The notes: generated by a model from the letters alone, not told the origin. A stretch of 64,000 nucleotides of DNA from Gordonia hirsuta DSM 44140 = NBRC 16056 (GCF_000333015.1 NZ_BANT01000012.1:62001-126000); one strand, 5' to 3'; shown: positions 25,541 to 35,769, counted from the first letter of the stretch. Numbers and translations are program-made.

Positions 25541-26751
25541 TGTCGACGGTCATCGACGACTGGCTCGCCGAGAACCTGGACCAGGTGATCGGCTGGCGTC
25601 GCGAGATCCATGCGTGGCCTGAGCTGTCGATGGAGGAGTTCGCCACCACCGCCAAGGTGGTCGAAGTCCTCACCGCGGCCGGTCTGAAGCCGGTGGTGCT
25701 GCCCAAAGGCACCGGTGTGGTCTGCGATCTCGGTCCGGTGGACCGGCCGCGTATCGGTTTGCGCGCCGACCTGGACGCGCTGCCGATCCCCGAACAGACC
25801 GGACTGCCGTTCACCTCGCGGGTCGAGGGGGTGGCGCACGCGTGCGGACACGATGCGCACACCGCGATCCTGATGGCCGTCGGGTCCCTGCTGGCCGGTG
25901 TCGTCGACGACGAGGCACCGGGTCCGCCCACACCGGGCTCGGGGCTTCCCTACGGCGTGCGGCTGATCTTCCAGGCGGCCGAAGAGGTGATGCCAGGCGG
26001 CGCCCTGGATGCGATCGAGGCCGGAGTCACCGACGGACTGGCCCGGATCTTCGCGCTGCACTGCGATCCGCACCTGCCGGTGGGTACCGTCGGACTGCGC
26101 GCCGGGGCACTGACCTCGGCGGCCGACCGCATCGACGTGCAGTTGCAGGGGCCGGGCGGACACACTTCGCGGCCCCATCTGACCGCCGATCTGATCTACG
26201 CGATGGGTGCGCTGATCACCGGCCTGCCCGGCGTCCTGGCCCGCCGGCTGGACCCGCGATCGGGCACGATCATGGGCTGGGGTGCCGCACACTCGGGTGA
26301 CGCACCCAACGCCATCCCCCAGGAGGGCCGACTGCGCGGCACCGTCCGTACCGGAGATCACCAGGTGTGGGCGGAACTGGAGCCGCTGGTGCGCGGCATC
26401 GTCGGCGAACTCGTCTCACCACTGGGGGTGAGCTACCACCTCAACTATGTGCGGGGTGTGCCGCCGGTGATCAACGACGAGGACTCCATCGGCATGCTGC
26501 GGCGCAGCGTCTCAGCGATCGATCCGGCGGCCGAAGTGGACACTCCGCAGTCGCCCGGTGGCGAAGATTTCGCGTGGTACCTGGAGCAGGTGCCCGGGGC
26601 GATGGCGCGGTTGGGCGTCTGGTCGGGACTGGGACCGCAGTGCGATCTGCATCAGCCCAACTTCGATATCGACGAACGTGCCATCGGTGTGGGTGTGGCG
26701 ACCCTGGCCGGCGTGGTGCTGCACGGTGAACTCGAGGCCGAACTCCTCTGA
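25540..26751 (+). CDS. M20-family amidohydrolase (AmiA/AmiB-like peptidase)
   Basis: A 403-residue metalloenzyme of the M20D group (N-acyl-amino-acid amidohydrolase/aminoacylase type). Metal-binding motifs: HACGHDAH (100-107), EE in QAAEEVMPGG with the catalytic Glu, and HxxP-like LHCDPHLPVGT; the dimerisation domain has GGHTSRPH, and GGEDFAWY closes the active site. Position between upp and lpdA corresponds to amiA1/amiB1 in M. tuberculosis (from memory). The natural substrate is unknown. Confidence 0.88.
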   Translation: MSTVIDDWLAENLDQVIGWRREIHAWPELSMEEFATTAKVVEVLTAAGLKPVVLPKGTGVVCDLGPVDRPRIGLRADLDALPIPEQTGLPFTSRVEGVAHACGHDAHTAILMAVGSLLAGVVDDEAPGPPTPGSGLPYGVRLIFQAAEEVMPGGALDAIEAGVTDGLARIFALHCDPHLPVGTVGLRAGALTSAADRIDVQLQGPGGHTSRPHLTADLIYAMGALITGLPGVLARRLDPRSGTIMGWGAAHSGDAPNAIPQEGRLRGTVRTGDHQVWAELEPLVRGIVGELVSPLGVSYHLNYVRGVPPVINDEDSIGMLRRSVSAIDPAAEVDTPQSPGGEDFAWYLEQVPGAMARLGVWSGLGPQCDLHQPNFDIDERAIGVGVATLAGVVLHGELEAELL

Positions 26752-26785
26752 CCGGATCGCGGCTGTCCGCGGCCGATCACCGAGC

Positions 26786-27277
26786 TCAGGGCTGGTTGTC
26801 CATCGGCTCGTCGGGTCCGGGGCCCACATTGCGGGCCTCGTGCAGCCGCAGTCGTTCGATGTAGTCGGCCGGGGCGCCGGCGACCTCGGCCGCATCGGCG
26901 ATCACTCCGATGTACCGGGCCGACGGCAGGCCGCCCTCGTAACCGTCGACCACATACAGCCACACCAGTCGCGGCCCGTCGGGGGTATGGACCCGCGCCC
27001 GCACCTTCCGGTGCACACCCAGTTCGGTCCCTTCCCAGCGGTCCAGGTTCGCCTCGTCCTCGGTGGGCACGTCGTACAGCACGACGAAGACCTTGGAGTC
27101 GGGGTTCTCCCGATCCTCGGTGACGGTGGCCAGCGATCCCTCCCAGCCGATGTCGTCGCCGGCGAAGGTCAAGCGCCACCCGTGCAGCCAGCCGGTGGAT
27201 TCCATCGGCGAGTGCGGAGCCCGCTCCAGCATCTGGGCGGGATCCATGTTCGACGCATAGGCGGCATAGAGGGGCAC
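26786..27277 (-). CDS. Gamma-glutamylcyclotransferase-fold (AIG2-like) protein
   Basis: A 163-residue protein of the GGCT/AIG2 fold. The start is taken as GTG 27277, giving VPLYAAYASNMDPAQM, which aligns with the family opening YGSN; here the Gly is Ala. FAGDDIGWEGSLATV, VVLYDV and the aromatic pair near DRWEG fit the barrel. The family includes enzymes that release 5-oxoproline, but many bacterial members have unknown substrates. It is divergent from lpdA; a similar gene neighbours lpdA in mycobacteria (Rv3304, from memory). Confidence 0.75.
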   Translation of the reverse strand: MPLYAAYASNMDPAQMLERAPHSPMESTGWLHGWRLTFAGDDIGWEGSLATVTEDRENPDSKVFVVLYDVPTEDEANLDRWEGTELGVHRKVRARVHTPDGPRLVWLYVVDGYEGGLPSARYIGVIADAAEVAGAPADYIERLRLHEARNVGPGPDEPMDNQP

Positions 27278-27380
27278 GGCGCAAAGCCTATGCGTTTGCC
27301 GCGACGGAGGGAACTGCACACGGCGGTCGAGATGCGGATAGGTTGGGGAGGACAACAGCCCTGTGGACGAGGAGTGGCGT

Positions 27381-28781
27381 GTGGCGCGGATCGTGATCAT
27401 CGGTGGAGGACCGGCCGGATACGAGGCGGCGCTGGCGGGCGCGGCCTACGGTGCCGACATCACGCTGCTGGACTCCGACGGTATCGGCGGAGCCTGCGTC
27501 CTGTGGGACTGCGTGCCCAGCAAAGCCTTCATCGCCACCACCGGTGTGCGCACCGAGGTCGGCAAGGCCGCTGAATTGGGGATCGGTGTCGGCTCGGAGG
27601 CGTCGTCGGTCACGGTGACCGATATCAACCAGCGCGTCAAAGATCTGGCGTTCGCTCAGTCCGCCGACATCCGGGCGCGACTGAGCAGCGAAGGGGTGCG
27701 GATCGTCAACGCCCGCGGCTGCCTGGCCGGCACCGACGACACCGGTGCCCATGAGGTGACCGCGACCTTCCCCGACGGTGCCACCGAAACCGTGGTCGGC
27801 GACGTCGTGCTGATCGCCACCGGGGCCTCCCCGCGGGAGCTGCCCGACGCCACCCCCGACGGCGACCGCATCCTGACCTGGCGCCAGCTCTACGACCTGG
27901 AGGTTCTTCCCGACCACCTGGTGGTGGTCGGTTCGGGCGTCACCGGCGCCGAGTTCGTGCATGCCTACACTGAACTGGGTGTCCGGGTGACCCTGGTGTC
28001 CAGCCGCGACCGCGTGCTGCCGCACGAGGACGAGGACGCCGCCCGCGTGCTCGAGGAGGCCTTCGCCGAGCGCGGGGTGACCCTGATCAAACATGCCCGG
28101 GCCGATCGGGTCTCCCGCACCGACGAGGGAGTCGTGGTGGAACTGGCCGACGGCAAGACCGTCGAAGGCTCCCATGTGCTGATGACCGTGGGTTCGCTGC
28201 CCAACACCGGCGATCTGGGCCTGGAGGAGGCCGGGGTGGCCGTCGACCGGAACGGGTACATCACCGTCGACCGGGTGTCGCGGACCTCGGTCTCCGGGAT
28301 CTACGCCGCCGGCGACTGCACCGGGGTGCTGCTGCTGGCTTCGGTGGCCGCCATGCAGGGCCGCATCGCGATGTACCATTCGCTCGGCGAGGGTGTCAGC
28401 CCGATCCGGCTCAAGACCGTCGCCGCGTCCATCTTCACCAGCCCCGAGATCGCCGCCGTCGGTGTCTCGCAGAGCGCGATCGACCGGGGCGAATACCCGG
28501 CGCGAACGGTGATGCTGCCGCTGTCGACCAATCCGCGCGCCAAGATGAGCGGGGTGCGCCGCGGTTTCGTCAAGATCTTCTGCCGGCCGGCCACCGGAGT
28601 GGTGATCGGCGGGGTCATCGTCTCCCCGAACGCCTCGGAGCTGATCCTGCCGATTGCGCTGGCGGTGGAGAACAAACTGCAGGTGTCGGATCTGGCGAAC
28701 ACCTTCTCGGTGTACCCGTCGCTGAGCGGCTCGATCACCGAAGCCGCCCGGCAGTTGGTGCGCCACGACGATCTCGACTGA
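27381..28781 (+). CDS. lpdA: LpdA-type flavoprotein disulfide reductase, probable NAD(P)H:quinone reductase
   Basis: FAD enzyme of 466 residues. GGGPAG (8-13) binds FAD, the redox pair is C39-VLWD-C44 in the GGAC...CVPSK motif, VVGSGVTGAEF binds NAD(P)H, and AAGDC is the second FAD site. The C-terminal dyad of true lipoamide dehydrogenases (H..P...E) is replaced by YPSLSG, so the catalytic His and Glu are absent. The M. tuberculosis homologue Rv3303c is known as a quinone reductase rather than a dehydrogenase. GTG 27381 has a GAGGAG site 7 nt upstream; an earlier GTG at 27363 is less likely. Confidence 0.85.
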   Translation: MARIVIIGGGPAGYEAALAGAAYGADITLLDSDGIGGACVLWDCVPSKAFIATTGVRTEVGKAAELGIGVGSEASSVTVTDINQRVKDLAFAQSADIRARLSSEGVRIVNARGCLAGTDDTGAHEVTATFPDGATETVVGDVVLIATGASPRELPDATPDGDRILTWRQLYDLEVLPDHLVVVGSGVTGAEFVHAYTELGVRVTLVSSRDRVLPHEDEDAARVLEEAFAERGVTLIKHARADRVSRTDEGVVVELADGKTVEGSHVLMTVGSLPNTGDLGLEEAGVAVDRNGYITVDRVSRTSVSGIYAAGDCTGVLLLASVAAMQGRIAMYHSLGEGVSPIRLKTVAASIFTSPEIAAVGVSQSAIDRGEYPARTVMLPLSTNPRAKMSGVRRGFVKIFCRPATGVVIGGVIVSPNASELILPIALAVENKLQVSDLANTFSVYPSLSGSITEAARQLVRHDDLD

Positions 28782-28789
28782 CCTCGTTG

Positions 28790-30250
28790 GTGGACTCTTC
28801 GGCGCCGGCTGAGCGCGTCGGTACCTGGCGGGAACTGTTCTCTCCCGGACATCGGTCGGCGGTGATCGTCCTGGCCGGTGGTGTCGGACTGTTCGCGACC
28901 AACACCTACGTGACCACCTCGCTGATGCCCAGCGCGATCGACGATATCGGTGGAGTTGAGCTGTACGCCTGGACCATGACGGTCTTCGTCGTCGCCGCGG
29001 TGGTGTCGTCGATGCTGGTGGCGCGGTCTCTGGCCCTTCTAGGGAGCCGAACCTCCTATGTGGGCGGTTTCGCCGTGTTCGCCGGCGGCACCGCCATCGC
29101 GGCGATCGCTCCGACGATGCCGGTGATGCTGGTCGGCCGCGGGATCCAGGGACTGGCCGCCGGGCTGCTGGCCGGGCTCGGGTTCGCGGTGGTGCGGCTG
29201 GTGCTGCCGCGCTCCCTGTGGCAGCGGGCGGTGGCCCTGATGTCGGCGATGTGGGGGGTGGGGAACCTCAGCGGTCCGCTGATCGGCGGTGTCTTCGCCC
29301 AGGTCGGGCTGTGGCGGGGCGCCTTCGTGATGCTGGCCGGCATCGCCGTACTGCTGGGGTGGTTGTCGGCGCGGGTGCTACCGCCTCGCGCCGGAGCCGC
29401 CGAAGCCGTCGAACCGATCCCGTGGACGGCGCTGGCCCTGCTGGCGGTGGCCGCCCTGGCGATCAGCGTGGCGTCGATCGAGACCGACCCGATCATGGTC
29501 GCAGTCATGATGGGCGGTGCCGTCGTCGCCGCGGGTGCCTTCGTTCTCCGCGAACGGACGGCGCAGGTCCGGGTCCTGCCGTCGCTGGTGTATCACGGCT
29601 CCTCGCCGCTGCGATGGATCTATCTGTCGATCCTGCTGCTGACCCTGGCGGTCACGATCGAGACCTTCATCCCCCTGTTCGGGCAGGAACTCGGCGGCAT
29701 GTCGCCGTTGATGGCCGGCTTCTACGGAGCGGCGATCTCGTGGGGCTGGACGGTCTCGGCGGTCATCAGCTCGAATGTGGCGTCGGCCCGCGGCAAGCGG
29801 ATCGTCCGGGTCCTCGGCCCGCTGTTCATCTCCGCCGGTTTCCTCAGTCTGGGTTTGCTGCAGACCGACTCGGCGCCCTGGCCGGTGATTCTGGGCTGGG
29901 TGGTGTCGCTGTTCGTGGCCGGTTGCGGGATCGGCATGGCGATGGCGCACTGGCTGACCGCCGGCCTGCAGGTGGCCTCCGGTCCGGGCACCGGCGAAGC
30001 GGCGCAGGTGTCGGCGGGGATGAACACCACCCAGCTGATCGCGACCGCGTTCGGCTCGGCGCTGGCGGGATTGCTGGTGGCCGTCGGCGGACCCTCCCTG
30101 CTGGGATCGGCCCGGGTACTCAGTTTCAGCTACGTACTGGTCGGCGTTCTCGCGGTCGGTGCCGCACTACGCGAATTCGCCGTGGTCCGCGCGATGGCGC
30201 GGGGATCCGGTGGTGCGGCTGGCATCACGCCAGATCGAACGAATGGATGA
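28790..30250 (+). CDS. MFS transporter (drug:H+ antiporter-like)
   Basis: A 486-residue major facilitator with 12-14 predicted transmembrane helices. The early loops hold [12 protein letters not shown] and the motif [16 protein letters not shown] of helix 4-5, typical of DHA-type multidrug or small-molecule exporters. Its start is GTG 28790 or the adjacent TTG 28787, only 8 nt after lpdA, so probably co-transcribed with that gene. The 3' end overlaps glpK by 26 bp on the opposite strand. The substrate cannot be inferred. Confidence 0.85.
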   Translation: MDSSAPAERVGTWRELFSPGHRSAVIVLAGGVGLFATNTYVTTSLMPSAIDDIGGVELYAWTMTVFVVAAVVSSMLVARSLALLGSRTSYVGGFAVFAGGTAIAAIAPTMPVMLVGRGIQGLAAGLLAGLGFAVVRLVLPRSLWQRAVALMSAMWGVGNLSGPLIGGVFAQVGLWRGAFVMLAGIAVLLGWLSARVLPPRAGAAEAVEPIPWTALALLAVAALAISVASIETDPIMVAVMMGGAVVAAGAFVLRERTAQVRVLPSLVYHGSSPLRWIYLSILLLTLAVTIETFIPLFGQELGGMSPLMAGFYGAAISWGWTVSAVISSNVASARGKRIVRVLGPLFISAGFLSLGLLQTDSAPWPVILGWVVSLFVAGCGIGMAMAHWLTAGLQVASGPGTGEAAQVSAGMNTTQLIATAFGSALAGLLVAVGGPSLLGSARVLSFSYVLVGVLAVGAALREFAVVRAMARGSGGAAGITPDRTNG

Positions 30251-31748
30251 CGGCGCGATTCCAGCCGGCATAGAGACGTTCGCGTTCACCCGATGCCATC
30301 GCCGGTGACCAGCGGCCGCCCTCGGCCCAGTTGGCCCGGATGTCGTCGGTGGACTCCCAGAAGCCGACGGCCAGACCGGCGGCGTAGGCGGCCCCCAGCG
30401 CGGTGGTCTCGTTGACCACCGGCCGCACCACCGGTACCCCGAGGATGTCGGACTGGAATTGCATCAGCAGATCGTTGACCACCATGCCGCCGTCCACTTT
30501 GAGGGTGGTCAGGGCGACACCGGAGTCGGCCTGCATCGCCTCGATCACCTCACGGGTCTGGTAGGCGCTGGCTTCCAGTACCGATCGGGCGAGATGACGC
30601 TTATCGGCGAAGCGGGTCAGGCCGACGATCACTCCGCGCGCATCCGGACGCCAGCGCGGGGCGAACAGGCCGGAGAAGGCGGGAACGAAATAGACTCCGC
30701 CGTTGTCGTCGGCCTGTGCGGCCAGTGTCTCCACATCCGCGGCGGTCGGGATCAGCCCGAGGTTGTCGCGCAGCCACTGCACCAACGAGCCGGTGACCGC
30801 GATCGATCCCTCCAGGGCATAGCGGGCGGGCTGATCACCCAGCCGGTAGCAGACCGTGGTGAGGAGGCCGTGGTCGGAGAAGACCGGTTCGGTACCGGTA
30901 TTGAGCAGGAGGAAGTTCCCGGTGCCATAGGTGTTCTTCGCATCCCCGGGCTCCAGGCAGGCCTGACCGAAGGTGGCGGCCTGCTGGTCACCCAGGATGC
31001 CGGCGAGCGGTACATCAGCGAACGACCCGGCTGCGCGCAACGGACCGATGACCTCGGAGGAGGACCGGATCTGCGGCAGCATCGACATCGGGATGCCCAC
31101 CTCGGCGCAGATCTGCTCATCCCACGCCAGGGTGCGCAGATCCATCAGCATGGTGCGCGAGGCGTTCGTGACATCGGTGATGTGCTGCCCGCCGTCCACG
31201 CCACCGGTCATATTCCAGGCCAGCCAGCTGTCGACGGTGCCGAAGCACAGTTCACCGCGCTGCGCCCGCTCGCGGGCCCCGTCGACGTTGTCCAGAATCC
31301 ACCGGATCTTCGGACCGGCGAAATAGGAGGCCAGCGGTAGTCCCGTGCGGGATTTGTAGCGGTCCACCCCGGCATCGCCGGCGAAGTATTCGCAGAGCTC
31401 GTCGGTCCGGGTGTCCTGCCAGACGATGGCGTTGTACACCGGCAGGCCGGTGGTGCGGTCCCAGACGATGGTGGTCTCGCGCTGATTGGTGATCCCGCAG
31501 GCGACGACCTGATGCGGCTGCAATTCGCTGGCCGCCAGGACCGCACCGGCGACCCGGCGGGTGTTGCGCCAGATCTCCATCGGATCGTGTTCCACCCAGC
31601 CGGCCCGTGGAAAGATCTGCCGGTGTTCCAGCTGTTCGGAGGCCACCACCTGGCCGCTGTGGTCGAAGATCATCGCGCGGGTGGAGGTGGTGCCCTGGTC
31701 GATGGCGGCGACGTAGGTGCGGTCGTGGGTCACAGTGTCGTCGGTCAC
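30225..31748 (-). CDS. glpK: Glycerol kinase
   Basis: Phosphorylates glycerol to sn-glycerol-3-phosphate. A 507-residue FGGY carbohydrate kinase with the phosphate loop [11 protein letters not shown], glycerol-binding segments NQRET and [15 protein letters not shown] and the adenosine motif [13 protein letters not shown] 31748 is the start. It diverges from glpD across 49 bp, giving a compact glycerol utilisation locus; no glpF facilitator is adjacent. The C-terminus overlaps the MFS gene tail. Confidence 0.96.
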   Translation of the reverse strand: MTDDTVTHDRTYVAAIDQGTTSTRAMIFDHSGQVVASEQLEHRQIFPRAGWVEHDPMEIWRNTRRVAGAVLAASELQPHQVVACGITNQRETTIVWDRTTGLPVYNAIVWQDTRTDELCEYFAGDAGVDRYKSRTGLPLASYFAGPKIRWILDNVDGARERAQRGELCFGTVDSWLAWNMTGGVDGGQHITDVTNASRTMLMDLRTLAWDEQICAEVGIPMSMLPQIRSSSEVIGPLRAAGSFADVPLAGILGDQQAATFGQACLEPGDAKNTYGTGNFLLLNTGTEPVFSDHGLLTTVCYRLGDQPARYALEGSIAVTGSLVQWLRDNLGLIPTAADVETLAAQADDNGGVYFVPAFSGLFAPRWRPDARGVIVGLTRFADKRHLARSVLEASAYQTREVIEAMQADSGVALTTLKVDGGMVVNDLLMQFQSDILGVPVVRPVVNETTALGAAYAAGLAVGFWESTDDIRANWAEGGRWSPAMASGERERLYAGWNRAVIHSFDLA

Positions 31749-31784
31749 TCGAGACAGTCTGCCAGAGACGCGGTCGTACTCGGC

Positions 31785-31790
31785 TAAAGT
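31785..31790 (+). promoter_or_regulatory. -10 box of a probable leaderless glpD transcript
   Basis: TAAAGT ends 7 nt before GTG 31798 within the 49-bp glpK/glpD divergent region; no operator palindrome is obvious there. Confidence 0.5.
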
Positions 31791-31797
31791 CTAACTC

Positions 31798-33552
31798 GTG
31801 TCCAGTGTGAATGAGCAAGACCGGCCTGCGGATCTGTCTCCCGCACAGCGGAACGAGGCGTGGGAGCGACTGTCCACCGAGGAGTTCGATCTCGTCGTGA
31901 TCGGCGGAGGCGTGGTCGGTGTCGGAACCGCGCTGGATGCCGCCACCCGGGGCCTGCGCGTGGCGCTGGTGGAGGCACGCGATATCGCTTCGGGTACCTC
32001 GAGTCGCTCGTCCAAGATGTTCCACGGTGGGCTGCGCTACCTGGAACAACTCGAGTTCGGACTGGTCCGCGAGGCGCTGCGGGAGCGAGAGCTGTCCCTG
32101 CGGCTGCTGGCGCCGCACCTGGTCCGGCCGCTGCCGTTCCTGTTCCCACTGACCAAGCGCGTGTGGGAGCGTCCCTACATCGCCGCGGGTCTGTTCCTCT
32201 ACGATCAGATGGGCGGAGCGAAGTCGGTGCCCGGCCAGAAACACGTCTCCCGCCGCAAGGCATTGCGGATCGCACCGAGCCTCAAGCCGGATGCGCTCGT
32301 CGGAGGCATCCGGTACCACGACACCGTCGTCGACGACGCTCGGCACAGCCTGACCCTGGCGCGCACCGCGGCCCAATACGGCGCGGTGATCCGCACGTCG
32401 ACGCAGGCCGTCGGCTTCGACAAGACCGGCGGCCGCATCACCGGAGTGCACCTGCGTGACAGCGAGACCGGGGCCACGACGACGGTGCGAGCGCAGTGCG
32501 TGGTCAACGCCGCCGGAGTCTGGACCGACGAGGTGCAGCAGCTCTCCGGCGAACGCGGCGCATTCACCGTGCGAGCCTCCAAGGGTGTGCATATCGTGGT
32601 GCCCCGCGACCGGATCGTCAGCGAGGTGGCGATCATCCTGCGGACGCCCAGCTCGGTCCTGTTCGTCATCCCGTGGGAAACGCACTGGATCATCGGCACC
32701 ACCGACACCGACTGGAACCTGGATCTGGCCCATCCGGCGGCCACCCGCGCCGATATCGACTACATCCTCGAGCGCGTCAACGCCGAACTGGTCACCGAAC
32801 TGACGCACGACGACATCGAAGGCGTCTACGCCGGACTGCGCCCGCTGCTGGCCGGCGAGGACGAGAGTACCTCGGCGCTTTCGCGCGAGCACGCCGTCGC
32901 CACCGTCGCCCCGGGCCTGATCTCCATCGCCGGCGGCAAATACACCACCTACCGGGTGATGGGCGCCGATGCCGTCGACGCGGCCGCCGAGTTCATCCCG
33001 GATCGCATCGGTGATTCAGTGACCGAGCGTGTACCGCTGCTGGGTGCGGACGGCTACTTCGCCCTGATCAATCAGTGCGATCACCTCGGTGAGCAGTACG
33101 GTCTGCACCCGTACCGGGTCCGCCGCCTGCTCAACCGCTACGGATCACTGCTTGACGAGGTCCTTTCGCCGGCCGCCGCAGATCCGTCGCTGCTGCAGCC
33201 ACTGGAGGCCGCACCGCAGTATCTGCGGGCCGAAGTCGCCTACGCCGCACGTCGCGAAGGCGCCCTGCACCTGGACGATGTGATGGCGCGACGCACCCGC
33301 ATCTCCATCGAGTACAGCCACCGCGGTGCGGACTGCGCTCGCGAAGCCGCCGAGCTGATGGCGCCGATCCTCGGCTGGTCCGCCGAAAAGACGGACTGGG
33401 AGGTCGAGAACTATCAGGCGCGGGTACGTGCGGAGATCGAATCGCAGCGGCAGCCGGACGACGAGGCCGCTGATGCGCTGCGCGTGGCCGCACCGGAAGC
33501 ACGCCGGGAGATCCTCGAGCCACTGCCGCCCGCCGAGCCGACCGGCCGGTAG
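31798..33552 (+). CDS. glpD: Aerobic glycerol-3-phosphate dehydrogenase
   Basis: Membrane-associated FAD enzyme oxidising glycerol-3-phosphate to dihydroxyacetone phosphate and reducing quinone. In the 584-residue protein the FAD fold is VVIGGGVVGVG (34-44), and SGTSSRSSKMFHGGLRYLE is the GlpD signature, with a Gly-rich FAD segment SIAGGKYTTYR. The C-terminal helical domain is present. GTG start with a -10 box 7 nt upstream. By gene order it corresponds to glpD2 beside lpdA in M. tuberculosis (from memory). Confidence 0.96.
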   Translation: MSSVNEQDRPADLSPAQRNEAWERLSTEEFDLVVIGGGVVGVGTALDAATRGLRVALVEARDIASGTSSRSSKMFHGGLRYLEQLEFGLVREALRERELSLRLLAPHLVRPLPFLFPLTKRVWERPYIAAGLFLYDQMGGAKSVPGQKHVSRRKALRIAPSLKPDALVGGIRYHDTVVDDARHSLTLARTAAQYGAVIRTSTQAVGFDKTGGRITGVHLRDSETGATTTVRAQCVVNAAGVWTDEVQQLSGERGAFTVRASKGVHIVVPRDRIVSEVAIILRTPSSVLFVIPWETHWIIGTTDTDWNLDLAHPAATRADIDYILERVNAELVTELTHDDIEGVYAGLRPLLAGEDESTSALSREHAVATVAPGLISIAGGKYTTYRVMGADAVDAAAEFIPDRIGDSVTERVPLLGADGYFALINQCDHLGEQYGLHPYRVRRLLNRYGSLLDEVLSPAAADPSLLQPLEAAPQYLRAEVAYAARREGALHLDDVMARRTRISIEYSHRGADCAREAAELMAPILGWSAEKTDWEVENYQARVRAEIESQRQPDDEAADALRVAAPEARREILEPLPPAEPTGR

Positions 33553-33583
33553 CCCGCGCCGGAGGGGGAGCGGACCGTCCGGT

Positions 33584-34099
33584 TCAGCTGCCGCCGATCC
33601 CCAGGTCCACCAGGAGCTCGGCGGCGATGGCCTCCAGTTCAGTGCGCACCGCCCCCAGATCGGCATCGGCAGGAACCAGGACCTCCATGGTCGCCTCGAA
33701 CAGAGTGCCCCCGGCCATCGGTGCTTCCCGGGTCGCGGTGGTCATCTTCTCGATCGACACGCCGCTGCGATTCAACGCTGCCGAGATCTCCTGGACGATC
33801 CCGGGACGGTCGTTGCCCAGTAGACCGATGGTCAGGGCGGTGGCCGTCGCACGCTCGACGGGGCCGTCGGCCGAATGGACCGCGACTTCCAGGAGGCCGT
33901 CGAGGCTGGTGACCGCGTCGATCAACTGCTGGGCACCGTCGGCCGGGACGGCCACGGCCACGATGCCGGCGAACTTTCCCGCAAGGTGCGCCAGCTGACT
34001 CTGTTCCCAGTTCCCGCCGTGTCCGGCGACCGCATCGGCCAGCGCCGAGACCAGTCCCGGCCGGTCGTCACCGATCACCGACAGCACGAGATTCCGCAT
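33584..34099 (-). CDS. Double ACT-domain protein (GcvR-like)
   Basis: A 171-residue protein of two ACT domains: first at about 3-75 (SVIGDDRPGLVSALADAVAGHGGN), second at about 88-170 (GLLGNDRPGIVQEISAALNRSGV). The DRPG turn occurs in both, as in glycine cleavage repressor-like regulators. These domains bind amino acids or partner proteins; there is no DNA-binding domain. ATG 34099 is preceded by a TACTCT -10 box at leaderless spacing. Ligand unknown. Confidence 0.82.
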   Translation of the reverse strand: MRNLVLSVIGDDRPGLVSALADAVAGHGGNWEQSQLAHLAGKFAGIVAVAVPADGAQQLIDAVTSLDGLLEVAVHSADGPVERATATALTIGLLGNDRPGIVQEISAALNRSGVSIEKMTTATREAPMAGGTLFEATMEVLVPADADLGAVRTELEAIAAELLVDLGIGGS

Positions 34100-34105
34100 G
34101 AGGTC

Positions 34106-34111
34106 AGAGTA
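34106..34111 (-). promoter_or_regulatory. -10 box of a probable leaderless ACT-gene transcript
   Basis: TACTCT on the minus strand ends 6 nt before ATG 34099. Confidence 0.45.
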
Positions 34112-34283
34112 TCGGCCAGAGGTCGGCTGCACGGGCGACTCGGCTCAGGTGGGCCGTCTCACCGGAGGACCAAGGTCCCTGGGGCACGATGAACCTGGGT
34201 TGGCGGCGCCGGTCGGCATAGGCTGGAAGGACATCGACATCGCAGACCCGGCGCGGTCGAGCATGGAGAGGAATGAGGAGAAC

Positions 34284-34700
34284 ATGGAAGCGATCACCGT
34301 TCTGGATGCAGACCAATGCTGGAACCTGCTGAGCGAGAGCGTCATGGGGCGGTTGGCGCTCAGTGCTGACGGTGAACCGGAGATCTTCCCGATCAACGCC
34401 TACGCGCACAACGGCAAGATCCTCTTCCGGACCGGCGAGGGCACCAAACTGTCCGAGCTCGCGGTGAACAGCCGGGTGGCGTTCGAGACCGACGGCTTCA
34501 CCAGCAAGATCGGCTGGAGTGTGGTGGCCAAGGGGCATGCCCGGATCCTCACCGGCACCAAGGAGATCCAGGAAGCCGACCAGTTGCCGCTCAAGCCGTG
34601 GGTGCCGACGCTGAAGATGAACTACGTCGAGATCGACGTCACCGAGATCTCCGGCCGGCGGTTCGCGTTCGGTCCCGAACCCGACCGCTATCCGGTGTGA
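34284..34700 (+). CDS. PNPOx-like split-barrel flavin/F420-binding family protein
   Basis: A 138-residue protein of the pyridoxamine 5'-phosphate oxidase-like split-barrel fold: ECWxLL-type opening (DADQCWNLL), MGRLALSADGEPEIFPIN, then KILFRTGEGTKL and VAFETDGF. Such proteins bind FMN or F420 in mycobacteria; many are uncharacterised. ATG 34284 fits the family start; ATG 34263 in frame adds seven residues. It is monocistronic, ending at a strong hairpin. True vitamin B6 oxidase function is unlikely given the short length. Confidence 0.75.
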   Translation: MEAITVLDADQCWNLLSESVMGRLALSADGEPEIFPINAYAHNGKILFRTGEGTKLSELAVNSRVAFETDGFTSKIGWSVVAKGHARILTGTKEIQEADQLPLKPWVPTLKMNYVEIDVTEISGRRFAFGPEPDRYPV

Positions 34701-34715
34701 CTCCACAGGCGCGAC

Positions 34716-34766
34716 ACGACACGGCCCCGTGAACCGCATCGCGTGCGGATCGCGGGGCCGTGTCGT
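34716..34766. terminator. Bidirectional hairpin terminator
   Basis: A perfect 14-bp stem, acgacacggccccg (34716-34729) with cggggccgtgtcgt (34753-34766), and a smaller internal hairpin ccgca/tgcgg in the loop. It sits between two convergent genes and can serve both. Confidence 0.8.
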
Positions 34767-34822
34767 CGCTCGGCCGGCGCAGAGCCTGCCGCCTTGCAGC
34801 CTGCCGCCTCGCAGTGGCAGAC

Positions 34823-35680
34823 CTACCGGAGGATCTGCAGGTCCAGGCCCTTCATGGCCCGGTCGATCGTCTTGCCGTTGGACGTGGCCGCGTCCTGGCC
34901 GAAGTTGACCCAGCTGGTGACGGCGACCGCGTAGATCTTGGTTCTGCCGGTGTCGGCCGGGTCGAACGCCCAGATGACGCCCCCGGAGTCGCCCTGGTCG
35001 GTGATCCCGTCGAAGGAGACGTTGGTGCCGTGCTCGAGGTCCTGGAACTGGCCGCAGGTGATGCCGGAACGGTAGCCCAGGCGACACATGTACGGCTTGG
35101 CCTGAGCCAGCCATTCGGCGCTCTGCCAGCCCTGGAGGACAACGGACTGCTTCTGGTCGAACAGAGTCATATTCGGTGTGCCGGTCAAGTACTGCTTCAT
35201 TTCGGGGAGCAGTTCGATCAGGGCGTAGTCGTCGCCGGTGGTGATCTTGGAGTCGCCGTCGTACTTGCTCCAGGCGAACCGGCCGATCTTGACCATGTCG
35301 GAGGGGTTCCCGGCGCCCTTCGGGTCGAGGTAGACATCATCGCCCTTGTTGCCGCAGTGGCCGGCGGTGAGGTTGAACAGCCGGTTCGGATCGGACTTCT
35401 GGCGCACCGTCCAGCCCAATGAACACGAGCTGGTGAGCTTGCCGTTGCGGGCGACATGGTATTTCGCACCGGGTTCCAGACGCTGCGGTGCAGACAGGTA
35501 CTGGTAGCTGCTGCTGTCTCGCAGGATCTCCCGCTTCTTGACCTTGTTGCCGTCCTGCTCCACTTGGCCGGGCGCATCGCCGAATGGGGCGGCGTCGGCG
35601 ACGCCTGCCATGCCGCCGGCCGCCAGCACTGCTGCTGCCAGGCCTGCGCCGAGAATGCCGAAGATTCGCTTGGTAGCCAC
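34823..35680 (-). CDS. Secreted trypsin-like (S1) serine protease
   Basis: A 285-residue preprotein. The signal peptide (about 1-30, ADA cleavage) is followed by a short pro-region and a chymotrypsin-fold domain with the triad His108 (LTAGHCG), an Asp in GDDYAL (150/151) and Ser232 (GDSGG). Four Cys (86, 109, 199, 209) would form two disulfides. GTG 35680 is the start: AAGGAG lies 6 nt upstream and the signal peptide begins there, while the longer upstream open frame reads through the neighbour antisense. Target unknown; probably released to the wall or medium. Confidence 0.87.
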   Translation of the reverse strand: MATKRIFGILGAGLAAAVLAAGGMAGVADAAPFGDAPGQVEQDGNKVKKREILRDSSSYQYLSAPQRLEPGAKYHVARNGKLTSSCSLGWTVRQKSDPNRLFNLTAGHCGNKGDDVYLDPKGAGNPSDMVKIGRFAWSKYDGDSKITTGDDYALIELLPEMKQYLTGTPNMTLFDQKQSVVLQGWQSAEWLAQAKPYMCRLGYRSGITCGQFQDLEHGTNVSFDGITDQGDSGGVIWAFDPADTGRTKIYAVAVTSWVNFGQDAATSNGKTIDRAMKGLDLQILR

Positions 35681-35769
35681 TGAAGGCTCCTTTCGGTGGG
35701 CCGGTTGGTACCGGATGTGGACAACAGGTAGGAGTGCGGCCGCCCCGGGAAAGTTCCCAGGGGATCGGT

